Assembly (NCBI GenBank): GCA_014905825.1
Contig: JACGCN010000018.1
Span: 806,001-870,000, forward strand
Direction of reading: 5' to 3'
From: Lyophyllum atratum
Lineage: Eukaryota; Basidiomycota; Agaricomycetes; Agaricales; Lyophyllaceae
DNA: 64,000 nucleotides
Made by a program: the position numbers and the translations under genes. Position 1 is the first letter of the stretch, and every line of letters begins with the position of its first letter. The notes below the pieces were generated by a model, which made no database searches, was not told the DNA's origin, and worked only from the letters and a program-made list of their open reading frames with translations. Positions 33,701 through 44,292 of this stretch are shown here, piece by piece.

Positions 33701-36411
33701 ATGGCGGTAATGGCGGAAACCGTGACGGCCGCGACAGATCTTGTTCTCGCAGCAGGTCCTGCTCGGACCGCCGCAGCAGATCTCGCTCCTGTAGCAGCAG
33801 GTCCTGCTCAGACCGCCGTAGCAGGTCTCGTCCACGTAGCGGCAGGTCTCGCTCTTGCAGCAGCAGCAGGTGTCGCTCGAACCGTCGCAGCAGATCTGGC
33901 AGGGGCCGTGGGTCTGGTGGCGATGGTGGTCGTGGAGGTGACGCCGGCCATGGTGGACGAGGTGGAAATGGGGGCAATGATCGAGATCGCCGCGTCTGGC
34001 GCAGAGGCAATAAGGATGGTGGCCGCTCTAACGGGAAGTCCACCAAACTCCCCCGCCTTCATCGCCGGCTTGTGAAGTTGAGCGGGAACCGTCCCACGGT
34101 CGCGAAAAGAGGACTCGATGGTAACCTTGGGGCGGTTCGGATGAGATCTGTCGCCGCCGTTGTCAACCGCCGCGGCAGGTCCCACAGCAGCAGTTCTAGC
34201 TCCCATAGCAGCAGCAGTTCTAGCTCCCATAGCAGCAGCAGTTCTAGCTCCAGCAGCAGCAGGTCTCGCTCCCACAGCAGATCTCGCTCCCGTAGCCGCA
34301 GCAGGTCTCGCTCGAATAGCCGCTCGAATAGCCACAGCAGCTCTGGCTCGAGCCACAGCAGGTCTCGCTCGAGCCATCGCAGGTCCCGCAGGTCTATTGC
34401 GGGTCCTGGACGAGGTAGAAAAGGCGGTAATAATCGTCGACGCATCTTGCGCAGAGGCCACGATGGCCGCCGCGGGAAGTCCACCAAACTTCCCCGCCTT
34501 CATCGCCGGCTTGTGAAGTTGAGCGGGAACCGTCCCACGGTCGCGAAAAGAGGACTCGATGGTAACCTTGGGGCGGTTCGGATGAGATCTGTCGCCGCCG
34601 TTGTCAACCGCCGCGGCAGGTCCCACAGCAGCAGTTCTAGCTCCCATAGCAGCAGCAGTTCTAGCTCCCATAGCAGCAGCAGTTCTAGCTCCAGCAGCAG
34701 CAGGTCTCGCTCCCACAGCAGATCTCGCTCCCGTAGCCGCAGCAGGTCTCGCTCGAATAGCCGCTCGAATAGCCACAGCAGCTCTGGCTCGAGCCACAGC
34801 AGGTCTCGCTCGAGCCATCGCAGGTCCCGCAGGTCTATTGCGGGTCCTGGACGAGGTAGAAAAGGCGGTAATAATCGTCGACGCGTCTTGCGCCGAGACA
34901 CTAAGGATGGTGGCCGCTCTAACAGGAAGTCCACCAAACTTCCCCGTCTTCATCGCCGGCTTGTGAAGTTGAGCGGGAACCGTCCCACGGTCGCGAAAAG
35001 AGGACTCGATGGTAACCTTGGGGCGGTTCGGATGAGATCTGTCGCGGCCGTTGTCAACCGCCGTGGCAGGTCCCACAGCAGCAGTTCTAGCTCCCGTAGC
35101 AGCAGCAGTTCTAGCTCTCATAGCAGCAGCAGTTCTAGCTCCAGCAGCAGCAGGTCTCGCTCCCACAGCAGGTCTCGCTCCCGTAGCCGCAGCAGGTCTC
35201 GCTCGAATAGCCGCTCGAATAGCCACAGCAGCTCTGGCTCGAGCCACAGCAGGTCTCGCTCGAGCCATCGCAGGTCCCGCAGGTCTATTGCGGGTCCTGG
35301 ACGAGGTAGAAAAGGCGGTAATGATCGTCGACGCGTCTTGCGCCGAGACAATAAGGATGGTGGCCGCTCTAACGGGAAGTCCACCAAACTTCCCCGTCTT
35401 CAACGTCGCCTTGTGAAGTTGAACGGGATTAAGTCTCTGCTCGGGCAAAGAGGACTGAATGGCGGTAATGGGCGTAGAGGATTTGATGGTCGTGGTGACG
35501 GCAGCGGTGGCAATGGCGGTGACGGTGGACGTGGAGGTAATGGAGGCGATGGCGGTAATGGCGGAAACCGTGACGGCCGCGACAGATCTTGTTCCCGCAG
35601 CAGGTCCTGCTCAGACCGCCGTAGCAGGTCTCGTCCACGTAGCGGCAGGTCTCGCTCCTGTAACAGCAGCAGGTGTCGCTCGAATCGTCGCAGCAGATCT
35701 GGCAGGGGCCGCGGGTCTGGTGGTGACGGTGGTCATGGAGGTGACGCCGGCGATGGTGGGCGAGGTGGAAATGGTGGCAATGATCGGGATCGCCGCGTCT
35801 GGCGTCGCGACGGTGGCGGGGACGGAGGCAATGGTGGGCGCACTGGAAATGGCGGCGACGGTGGTGACGGCGGCAGCGTCAGCGTCAGGTCCAGGTCTCG
35901 CCACCACCGCCGTATGATCAGCAACAACCGCCGCCTGAATAAGGTGATGGCTCGTACCTTGAATACGGATGGTCCAGGAAAGCGTCCTCCACCAACTGGT
36001 GCATGGTGGCGAAGAAGTGCCTGGGGTGGTGATGATGGGGGAAACGGTGGGAACGGTGGACCTGGAGGAATGGGCGGAAATGGCGGGAACGGTGGTAGTG
36101 GAGGGGAGGAAAAGGAAGTTTGCGATGAAAAGACGATGGAGAGTGGGAATGGTGGTTCGGGTGGCGCAGGCGGACGTGGCGGCGATGGTGGAAACGGGGG
36201 AAACGTCAAGTCCCCTGAGCGGCAGCGCAAAAAAATGGGCAAAGGGATGGGCAAAGGGATGGGCAAAGGGATGGGCAAAAAGATGGGCAAAAAGATGGGC
36301 AATGGCGGTAAACGCAACAAGAAGGCCAAAGCTGGGAATGGTGGGCCCGGTGGGCCTGGTGGAAATGGCGGTAATGGTGGGAACAGGGGCGGTGTAAAGA
36401 AGACTTGGTAG
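30765..36411 (+). CDS. Giant secreted GGX / Arg-Ser / Ser-His repeat protein
   Basis: Exon 1 (30765-30854) and exon 2 (30913-36411) join in phase to 1,862 residues; the 58-bp intron has GTACGT...TAG ends. Residues 1-20 are a signal peptide (LLPLFLLVGSTALA core), followed by KPLEARQ. Residues 31 to about 125 form a normal-composition domain with eight Cys, two of them adjacent (DCC). After that come Gly-Gly-X tracts (GNGGDGGRGGNGG), Cys-bearing inserts (GGCWGGCRGGCRG), an Arg-Ser tract (about 31824-32240), Ser-His tracts (about 32430-32640 and 32950-33150) and CSRSRSC tracts. A 150-residue module (34033-35390) is repeated about three times, and MGKG repeats precede a final GGX tail. The protein is very basic overall. 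I know no named family with this layout. By analogy only, GGX tracts recall mycobacterial PGRS and glycine-rich polyproline-II bundles, and Ser/His/Arg tracts recall mineral- or metal-binding matrix proteins. A cell-wall or extracellular matrix role is inference. Confidence 0.82.
34033..35390 (+). repeat. Tandem 441/450-bp coding repeats (about three copies plus a fragment)
   Basis: Units begin near 34033, 34474 and 34924, with a fourth start at 35374 that diverges after about 60 bp. Spacings are 441, 450 and 450 bp. Copies are nearly identical over most of their length, each encoding KLPRLHRRLVKLSGNRPTV, then VAAVVNRRGRSHS, a Ser-His and Arg-Ser tract, and RSIAGPGRGRKGG. The high identity implies recent duplication or ongoing homogenisation; the frame is preserved throughout. 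Confidence 0.9.
36235..36306 (+). repeat. 12-bp coding repeat (MGKG/MGKK)
   Basis: Six consecutive 12-bp units of the form ATGGGCAAAGGG or ATGGGCAAAAAG (last one ATGGGCAATGGC) sit inside the giant repeat protein, encoding MGKG three times, MGKK twice and MGNG. Confidence 0.9.
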
Positions 36412-37328
36412 TCCTTGTGTTCGCCTTCCTACAACTTAACGAATCTATCACTATTCATTCTCTTTCTTCTTTTTGACATCTTCTGAGCCTTCAGTATATC
36501 GGTGAGCCCAAGTTAGTAAGGCAGACCTCTCGTATCCACACTGGAGCGTACTACGTAGGCAAATAGCCCGTACACAAGCGCTTTGCAAGCGTTGGTCATA
36601 TTTCGGAAGTAGACAGAGAGATATGGACTGTGATTACATGAGATGCAGGATGTACATGGAAACTGGATTATAGATTCGGGATAAAGTAACAGAGTAACGA
36701 GGCAATGGATGATAGCTAAAGGACGTGTTGAAGAAGTCGCAAAGCTTCGCAAAGAAATGTGGAGGTCAATACCAAACTGGATCAAGTGAGTGGTGTAGGA
36801 CAGTACAGGGTACAAGTGACGCGTGCAGGAGTTGATGTCGAATGAGAAGTCTTCATCACCGGGGGAGCAGACATACTTTCCAGGAACAAACAGGAGCGAT
36901 TTCGATGGCAACCACCGCAACCCAGCCTCTCCCGATATTTCACCACCTCCATAAGAGAATTCAGGAACTGCAACGCTCACAGCTTCACTTGCAATACTGT
37001 CGACAGGCATGGTCGCCCAAGGACAAAGCATTTAGTCAAATTCACCAAGATCCCTTCTATTCTTCCAAACGCATCGATGGATCACGATCTGGAATATGTA
37101 TATGACGCCGATGAGGGAATTTCTTTGAAGTAAGCGACGTGGATTGCGACGCTCTTGCCTCTGAAGTCAATCTGAAGTCCTGATCATGAAGTGGCTGGGT
37201 CCGCAATCGGACACCAAATATATTATATAGTTAACGTCAGGTGACGAGCCATAACGGCAGCCACCGTCACGGTCACGACCTTCCAATTTGTACGGGCGTA
37301 ACCACATCACCAAGAAAAGCGTGCTAAG
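36412..37328. other. Intergenic
   Basis: Between the repeat-protein gene and the Nse3-like gene I see no supported gene. A minus-strand frame starting at 37007 (MPVDSIASE) is open for about 160 codons but has no family features. Confidence 0.35.
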
Positions 37329-38721
37329 ATGGCTCGAGCCACGACACGTTCCCAAAGGACTCAAGCGCCCTCACAATCGCAGCCTCGCCAAAGCCAGTCT
37401 CAACGGACGCATCGAGGAAGAAATGACGACTCAGAAGAGGACGGAGCAAGAGATGAGGATGGTCGTGGTGATGCAGATGGGGATGAAGACATGGAAGTTG
37501 CTGACCAAGGTGAAGCGGTAAGTCAGCCACGCTATTCCAATTCCTGTATGATATGCCCAATCGTGTCGCAGGAGATCAAGCGAAAAGCGAATGAGCTTGT
37601 ACGTTTGGCGTTGTTCACTGAGCATAAAAGGACACCCCTGCGGAGGGAAGATATCTCGAAGAAAGGTAGCTCGCATTAGTTGATAGTCAGGGCTCTGCGT
37701 CTAAATGGCTACTCTAGTGCTGGGAACCAATACGCGAGCCTTCAATCGTGTATTTGATCGCGCCCAGGACATCCTCCAAACAACATTTGGTATGGAGTTT
37801 GCAGAGCTTCAGACACGTGCTGGTTTGGATGGGGACGCCGCCCATCCAGATGATGAGCTTCGTCAAGCTCGCGGCGCTACGGGTATGAAGAAGAAAGGTC
37901 CGCAAGCACATGCATCTTGTGTAACATCCCCTAACTATTATATGTTCTCCAATAGCCGCGGCGGTCGGCTCGAAGACATACATTCTACGATCTGTCCTTG
38001 ACCCTGTCATTATTGAGCACGCAGCCCTCATGGACGAGAAGATCCTCGAGGAAGAATCGGCTGATGTCCCATCCGATGATGAGGACGAAGACGACGAGGA
38101 ATACGCGCCACGTTTCTACGGGAGTATCATCTCATGGAGTTCCGCTGACCAGCTCGGCGCCGTTGGCATCCTCTATACGCTCCTTGCACTGATTCTAGTG
38201 AGTGGCCGAGTCATGAGCGACTGTACGTCTTTGAACCCATCACAAGAGACTGGTTCACATGCCAACCATTTTTTGTTCATACAGTAGAGATCCGCACACA
38301 TCTCAAGCATCTCGGCCTCCCCCCTTCAGGTCAGGTCATCTTCAGTACTCAATCAACGCAAAAAACGCAACCCATCGAAACCTATCTTTCAACACTGATC
38401 CGACAAGGTTACCTCGATCGGTTGCAGGTTGGTGACTCGAAAAAAGGCGGTAAGAGTAAAGGCACGAAGCGAGCGCGCATGACACAGGCGGATGAAGAGA
38501 ACGGTGCAACTTACGAATGGCGGTGGGGTAGCCGCGCGCAGAGCGAGGTCGGGGAAAAGGCGATCGCGGCATTTATCGCCAATTTCATGACTGGAGATGC
38601 GGGCGACGACGAGGAGGATGAAGGAGGGAGGAATCGTCGTGAGGGTGCCGCTACGAAACTAGAGAGGATGATGAAGGGCATTGAGCGTGCGGCTGGAGGC
38701 CATTTGGCAGACATCAAGTAG
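37329..38721 (+). CDS. nse3: MAGE-domain protein, Nse3-like subunit of SMC5/6
   Basis: Five exons (37329-37517, 37572-37665, 37718-37897, 37956-38222, 38285-38721) join to 388 residues. After a polar, acidic N-terminus come the MAGE homology signatures: EIKRKANELVRLALFTEHKR and PLRREDI, FNRVFDRAQDILQTTFGMEF, KTYILRSVLD and GILYTLLALILVSGRVMSD (the most conserved MAGE helix). A winged-helix part follows (LRTHLKHLGL-type, QPIETYLSTLIRQGYLDR). Fungi normally have one MAGE protein, Nse3, which binds the Nse1 RING subunit and Nse4 in the SMC5/6 complex for recombinational repair. A Lys-rich insertion (SKKGGKSKGTKR) and acidic loop near the C-terminus are species-specific. The start ATG is the first in frame and precedes a low-complexity region. 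Confidence 0.88.
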
Positions 38722-39582
38722 CGCAAGGCGTTGGTTGTGTGGGAGGGGCAGAGACCATCTACAGGTATGCTACGATTTATACATTACAAACTGTACGAGT
38801 ACATGAAGAGTATCCCCGTGGTCTGTACCACTTAATAATGCAGGCGACAATACGATGCTATGTCCTCACTGCTCATCGCTTAGGGACCAGGGGGTCCGCA
38901 GTACGTAGATATATCGAGCTCTGAATGATTTCTGAGTCCTGATCCGGGCCTAAAAAAGCCAATATATTCCTCACAGCGTCCAACGTCGAGATCAAATGTA
39001 AGACCTTCGCGTTATTCTAACCAGCTGAGGGGGAGCAGGAGGAGGAGGAGTTCATTATACAAGCAAATGACGACTGGAGCCCGCATGTTGGATGAAAAGA
39101 TTGAATCGGACATCGAGGTCTCGCCGAAAAACAAATACGGGTATGATCAAGGAGGCGTCGGAATCCTCAAGACCGTCGCGCCTGCACGGCGCCCTAACCA
39201 GCTGAGCTAGTCCGCGACTTCGGGGTTTATATTCTGCATAAAGAACCGCACACTGCAGAGATTCCGAATCTCTAAATGCCTCAAGCAAAGAGGAAAGGAG
39301 GGACGTTTTGAGGCATGAGGTGACGACAAGCCCAGCGTGCAGACCGAAACCAATTATTAGATCCCGTGTAGTAGTAGTGGTAATAATGGCACCCCACATC
39401 ATCGCAGGGTAACAATTTAATAGTACAATCCCGCTCCCACCACGAGTCGGCGGGGAAGAGGATAAATAGTGACGTCTAGGACCAAACCATAGAGTAGAAT
39501 GTTTTCATCTCCTCTCCACCCTCCACCCACATTCCACCCCACATCCCCACATCCCCACAGATGATCAGTGTCACAACCCCAT
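38722..39582. other. Intergenic with a tRNA-like remnant
   Basis: This stretch lies between the convergent ends of the Nse3-like gene and the sugar transporter. Apart from the tRNA-like sequence at 39151-39218, I see no gene. Confidence 0.4.
39151..39218 (-). pseudogene. tRNA-Ile-like remnant
   Basis: The minus strand contains TAGCTCAGCTGGTTAGGGC, a perfect A box, followed by GCCGTGC as in fungal tRNA-Ile. After that the anticodon loop is altered (AGG where a TAATAA-like loop is expected), the B box is disrupted (GGATTCCGAC instead of GTTCGANTCC) and no matching 3' acceptor arm is seen. It is best read as a decayed tRNA or tRNA-derived repeat, not a functional gene. Confidence 0.4.
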
Positions 39583-41892
39583 TCACGGCTGTGCCTGGCT
39601 CGCTGAGGAGGTGGTGGCCGAAGTGCTCCCCTCCGCTCTTTCAATCTTGCTGTCATCCAGCGCACCAGCGAACGGCTTGTTCGCGTCCGCAGCCTTCGTC
39701 TGCTGCACGAGGTCATAGCGTGATGCGTACCCAGGCGGCGCCCATTGGGCTGACGTCCACGGCTTGCAGTTCGGGTCGTTGTACATCTATCAACGATCAA
39801 TCAGCATGTTTCCCACTTTCAAAGAGAAAAAGAAGGAACGCACATGATCGACACTCTCAAGCGATAGATCACTCGACTCATAAAGGAAGAAGTACACGAA
39901 AACAGCAGCAGCGAGATTACATGCTACAAAGCTCATGAGCACCCAATCCAAGTCCTGGAGAATCGAAGAGGTACGCACCAGCGAACACGAAGCCATACCT
40001 AAACTCGATTGCTTTCACAATAAACGGGGTGAAGAACGCAAGAAGAAAGTTCCAGAGCCTGTGAAAGGAGTCGTCACCAAGCAGCCGAAGGCGGAATACG
40101 GGGTAGCATACCAGTTCGACGCCGTGGAGAGGGCACCCTGCTTGGCACGCGTGCGTGTGGGGAAGGTCTCACCAATAAGAATCCACACACCGCTATGATG
40201 AATAGTCAGGAAAGCTTTATCTACAAACGAAAGCGGAAGGGAACTTACGGAGCCCAGGTCATTGCGTATCCGAGGATAAACATGCATGCGCTGACGATCA
40301 TAACTGATTTCTAGCATTAGTCTTCAGACACAAACGTAACAGGACGCGACTTACGTTTGCCAATGTTCGGGTTCTCCTGTGGAACTTTAGCCGTACCCGC
40401 GGCCGCAAAGACGAAGAGCCAGCAGGACTGCCAGATGCCACCAACAATAAGAGGACCCCTCCTTCCAAACTACATATGCAACCACATCAGCGCATCTCCC
40501 AGACGGAATTGAAAAGGGCACGTACGCGCTGCATAACATACAGACCGCCAAACGTACAGACAAAGTTGACAGCGCCGAGGATAATCTGGGTGATGAACGA
40601 GTCCTCGATCCCAACAGAAGTGAAGATCGTAGCCCCATAATAGAAGAAGTAGTTCGCGCCCGTCAGCTGCTGGAAGCTCTGCAGGCACATGCCTACACAG
40701 ACGCCCAACGTTCATTAGTTTCCAATTCATAAGAGCCATAGATCACGATGTACGTACCAAGAAGCGTCCGATAAAGCGTCTTGTTCGCGGGACGGAAGCA
40801 ATCAATCCAGCCCCCGCGCAAGTTCCGCTCATACTCTACATTCGAGCGGATATCCTCGACCTTGCTATCAAGGAACACGCTGTTCGGCTCCTCAGAGGGC
40901 GGGATACCATGTGAGCGCGCGAGCGAATGGCGTACGTCATCCATGCGGCCCTGCGTGGCGAGCCACCTGCGTCATCCATTTGATCAGTTTCTTCCTTTAA
41001 TTCCAGAGGGATGAGCGGGCGTACCGAGGGGATTCGGGCATGAAGAGGATACCGACACCGAGGATGACGGGCCAGATGATACCGATACCGACGACGGTGC
41101 GCCATGAGCCTGATGCGGGCAGGTTCCGCGTGCCCAGAGAGATGCAGTCTATATTCGAGGCATATCAGTTAGTTTTGTTCATACGCTGCGGTGTGAAGAC
41201 CAATACGCACAGGCAACGAGAATACCGAAGGTAATGAAAAGTTGGTAGGTGGCAGTAAGAGTACCACGTATCCGAGCGGGGGCAGTTTCGGCTTGATACT
41301 AAACGTTGGCAGATGAGAGTGTGCAGTGTAGATCGTTAGGTGCGACGTACCATAGGGACAGCCGCGGAAAGTGCGCCTACAGCGAGACCACTGACCCAGC
41401 GGCCGACGGCAAACTGTTGCCATACGCTGGCAGCCGTGATCTGTATGATGACTCCGATTATAAAGAGTATACATTCGACGACCATAGCATATCTTCTGCC
41501 CAGATAGTCTGCAGTGCTATGAGATGACGTGTCAGTCCGAAGTGTCAAGAGCACAGCTGAAGCAGGCTTACGGGGCACCGATGAGAGCACCGACAAGAGT
41601 TCCAATGGAGAGGAGAGAAACGATGAGGCCAGCTCGTACTACCGTAAATTCGCAACTCGATATGTCGGTGGGGGACGCGCACGTCGCGAAGCGTTGTTTG
41701 AAGTCGGACATGAGTAGGATATCGCTAATCTGACCGGTATCATAACCGAAGATGAAACCTCCCATAGAGGCTACAAGGGCCAGCAGGATAGCGACATAGC
41801 CAATAGGCACGCCATGCCTGTCAGTGTGGTCAAAAGGTCAGTAACAGCTAGGGTCAGAGGTGTAATGGTACAGACATGTAGAAGAGCGCCAT
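39583..41892 (-). CDS. MFS sugar porter, hexose-transporter type
   Basis: Thirteen exons (41892-41876, 41817-41572, 41516-41351, 41298-41211, 41148-41025, 40966-40758, 40692-40526, 40469-40355, 40303-40249, 40192-40112, 40058-39979, 39923-39844, 39786-39583) join to 543 residues. Sugar-porter signatures occur in order: [14 protein letters not shown] in helix 1, DYLGRRYAM between helices 2 and 3, [22 protein letters not shown] after helix 6, [16 protein letters not shown] in helix 7, [11 protein letters not shown], and [12 protein letters not shown] after helix 10. Twelve hydrophobic segments are visible. Such proteins take up glucose and related hexoses by proton symport or facilitated diffusion at the plasma membrane. 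The first exon is only 17 bp, with a GTCTGT donor, and is the least certain part. The C-terminal 60 residues are a polar cytosolic tail. Confidence 0.9.
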
Positions 41893-42541
41893 GGTGAGCG
41901 GGGACCGGATAAACCGGGGCCTACAAAAAAAAAGCAGCTTTTGAAGGACGGGGTGGGGGTGATGTCATCGTGATGACCCCAGATGGACTCCCCGCGGAGA
42001 GTGGAGACCTGCCCAGTGCCGCCGTTCCCCTGCTTATTTTTCTCGCGGAACCGAGTTTAGGCGTGCGGCACGACTGGGGTTGTAATCGATGGGCAACCCC
42101 CTGTCCACATCTATACTCTCCGTATCCCCTTCACCGTTCCACTGTGGTCTTCACTAATGAACCAGAAGGGCATCTGCGTCATCAGTGACAAGGTCTAAAC
42201 TTAGTCGAGGTCCCCCAGGGTCCCTCGTGCTTACGACCTCGACGACCGCTCGGAAGGCTTCGGAGGCCACCCCAGTAAATTTTCATGATCGACCTCGGAG
42301 GATACAGTTATCGATGGTTGTCGACGTTGCCGTTGAGGCATAAAAATAAGCCGGATTTATTTGGTTCGCTTGCCATCGGGTTTCCAAACAAAGTTATGGT
42401 GTCATCAATGTCACCCCAGTTTTCTGGAGATGCCTTCGCAATATATGTCCTGTGAAGTTTACACAATCGATAGCCCAACTGACAACCATCTCTCTGCGAG
42501 CGTCCAAGAAATCCGCTGCGTCCCAGCCTGACCTGTCTCTC
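41893..42541. other. Intergenic
   Basis: The stretch upstream of the transporter must hold its promoter. No gene is supported. Confidence 0.4.
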
Positions 42542-43284
42542 TCACTGTTTCTTGCAAGAGCCAGTACTACTGGAGATATTGTTCGTGCTGCCATCTTCCT
42601 GCGTCTGCCCACCACAGTTTTTATTATCATCCTTGGTATGGCATTTCGAGAAAAAGGCACAGCTGTACGGGAGGCTCTGCCCCTAGACAAAACGGTCAGT
42701 GCACAAACACCACCAATAGACGCAGGGGCGGCAAACCTTATTCTTGCTGTCAATGTAACCTATTTTCACAATGTGTCAGCGCCAACTTGGGTTATAAGCA
42801 GAAATTCAGCAACATACTGTTCACAAAAACACAGCCCGGAATTTCGCTGCACCTCGCCTCACAGGCTACATCATATCCCGTATCAACGAAATCCTCTCCT
42901 CTCCGCAAAGAGGTGCACAACGGACGTACCAGCAACGGTGGCGGCTCGTTCGAAGGTAAGGTAATCCCCAGCCTGCGTGGCGCATTGCTCATTCGTAAAC
43001 GATTGGGTGTATGTCGGTGTTGGAGTCGGGACTGGGGTTCCGCTTTGGGTTGTGGTTGTGGTTGCGGTCGTGGTTGCGGTCGTGGTTGCGGTTATGGTTG
43101 TGGTGCAGGGAAAGAGTATTCCGCACAGGATCTGTAGTCGCACAATGAAAGTCCCTAAAAATGAACAATACTAATCGGAGAACAAGGATCTGAATATTAC
43201 CTGACGACGCTCAAGGGGCGCCGGGGTGGCCGCTACGATGGAGACGGCGAGGGAGATGGCAGTGAATAGGACGGTGAAATGCAT
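42542..43284 (-). CDS. Small secreted Cys-rich protein with PAN-like domain
   Basis: Five exons (43284-43201, 43131-42930, 42865-42818, 42759-42737, 42682-42542) join to 165 residues; one exon is only 23 bp. Residues 1-19 form a signal peptide, followed by a dibasic site (LERRQ) that Kex2-type proteases could cut. A Thr-rich stretch encoded by a GT-rich simple repeat (TATTTATTTATTTTT) probably carries O-glycans. The C-terminal 90 residues have the Cys spacing seen in Agaricomycete PAN/Apple-like secreted proteins: CEARCSEIPGCVFVNSYID, SCAFFSKCHT, NCGGQTQEDG. PAN domains mediate protein or carbohydrate contacts; the target is unknown. The multi-exon join is supported by the continuous frame and the recovered VNSYIDSKNKG phrase. 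Confidence 0.78.
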
Positions 43285-44292
43285 GGTTGCGCAGGAGGTT
43301 TATCGAAGTGCGGGGCGCTTAGAAGCTGGAATAAAGGCTATCTCTCCATTAGCTTTATAGCGTTTTGACGAAGCACTGAGTCTTCTTTTCCGAGGTGCCC
43401 GAAAGTGTCGGTGGGAGGCGATAGCGTGACGGGCCTACGCAGCGCCGTGTACCCGAATCGACTAAGTCCCTGGTGGAAGAAGGCTATTTTACACGTGGTC
43501 GAATGCTGCCGCAGCCCGTCAAAGGATTTCTTTTCGAGACATAGATTTACTTGATGTCCCTCTCGGCTCCTGGCTCCAGGATGGAAGGATGGAAGCTTGC
43601 GACATGCCCAGAAATCTGCTAGCACGTCTGGAGTAGTGACCTGACACCTGGGGTGATTTAGTTGATAGCAAACTTATCGATAGACGATAGCACTAACTGC
43701 GGTACTCAAACTGCTACAAAGAGGGCAGGCAGCGCAAACGCCGGGCCCTCCGATGCGGCTATCAACGTCGTTCTCTGGCGGCGCATTCACATTCGCCTTC
43801 TGTACAAAAATCGGTTAGTGGATGTGTACTCTTGGAAGGCATCCGGACCTTTTTGAGCGTCGCTGTCAGGTCACTAAAAGTGTCTGTCGACAGGATTCCG
43901 ATCACACAAAATGGCACTGACCTAAGTAGGTCGCAAGCGTCCTTCTAGACGAACAGTTCTCGAGTTGAACAGCGTGCTTCGGCGCCGCTCCTTGTGGTTT
44001 ACCTGTATTCACCTCACTTGACACTTCTCTTCCCAGCTCAATGTCCATAGCACATGGTACTGACGTGCTCAGACTGGCAGTCACTGTCGCTTCTTGTAAA
44101 TCCACGAGATTCGGAGGGAAATGTAGACCGATGTACGAGTGGGAGGTGCAGCCGTATTTGTAGCTCGACTTATATAGGTTAGCAGGTGAAGGATACATGC
44201 ATAAGCAGTTGCGGATAGCACTCAAAATCGGTTCAAAATGCGGGGAGGTCAACGGGCCGGAATACCCGATGATCCATTGACACTGATCCACC
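43285..44292. other. Divergent intergenic region
   Basis: This stretch lies between the divergently oriented secreted-protein gene and the PLC gene, so it contains both promoters. A 173-codon minus-strand frame at 43902-44423 overlaps the first PLC exon and is judged a shadow. Confidence 0.4.

Noticed and set aside
33808..35448. A 546-codon minus-strand open frame (and similar ones from 31035 to 36329)
   Set aside because: The translation is a low-complexity mirror of the plus-strand repeats, lacks an intron arrangement and is explained by codon periodicity of the sense gene.
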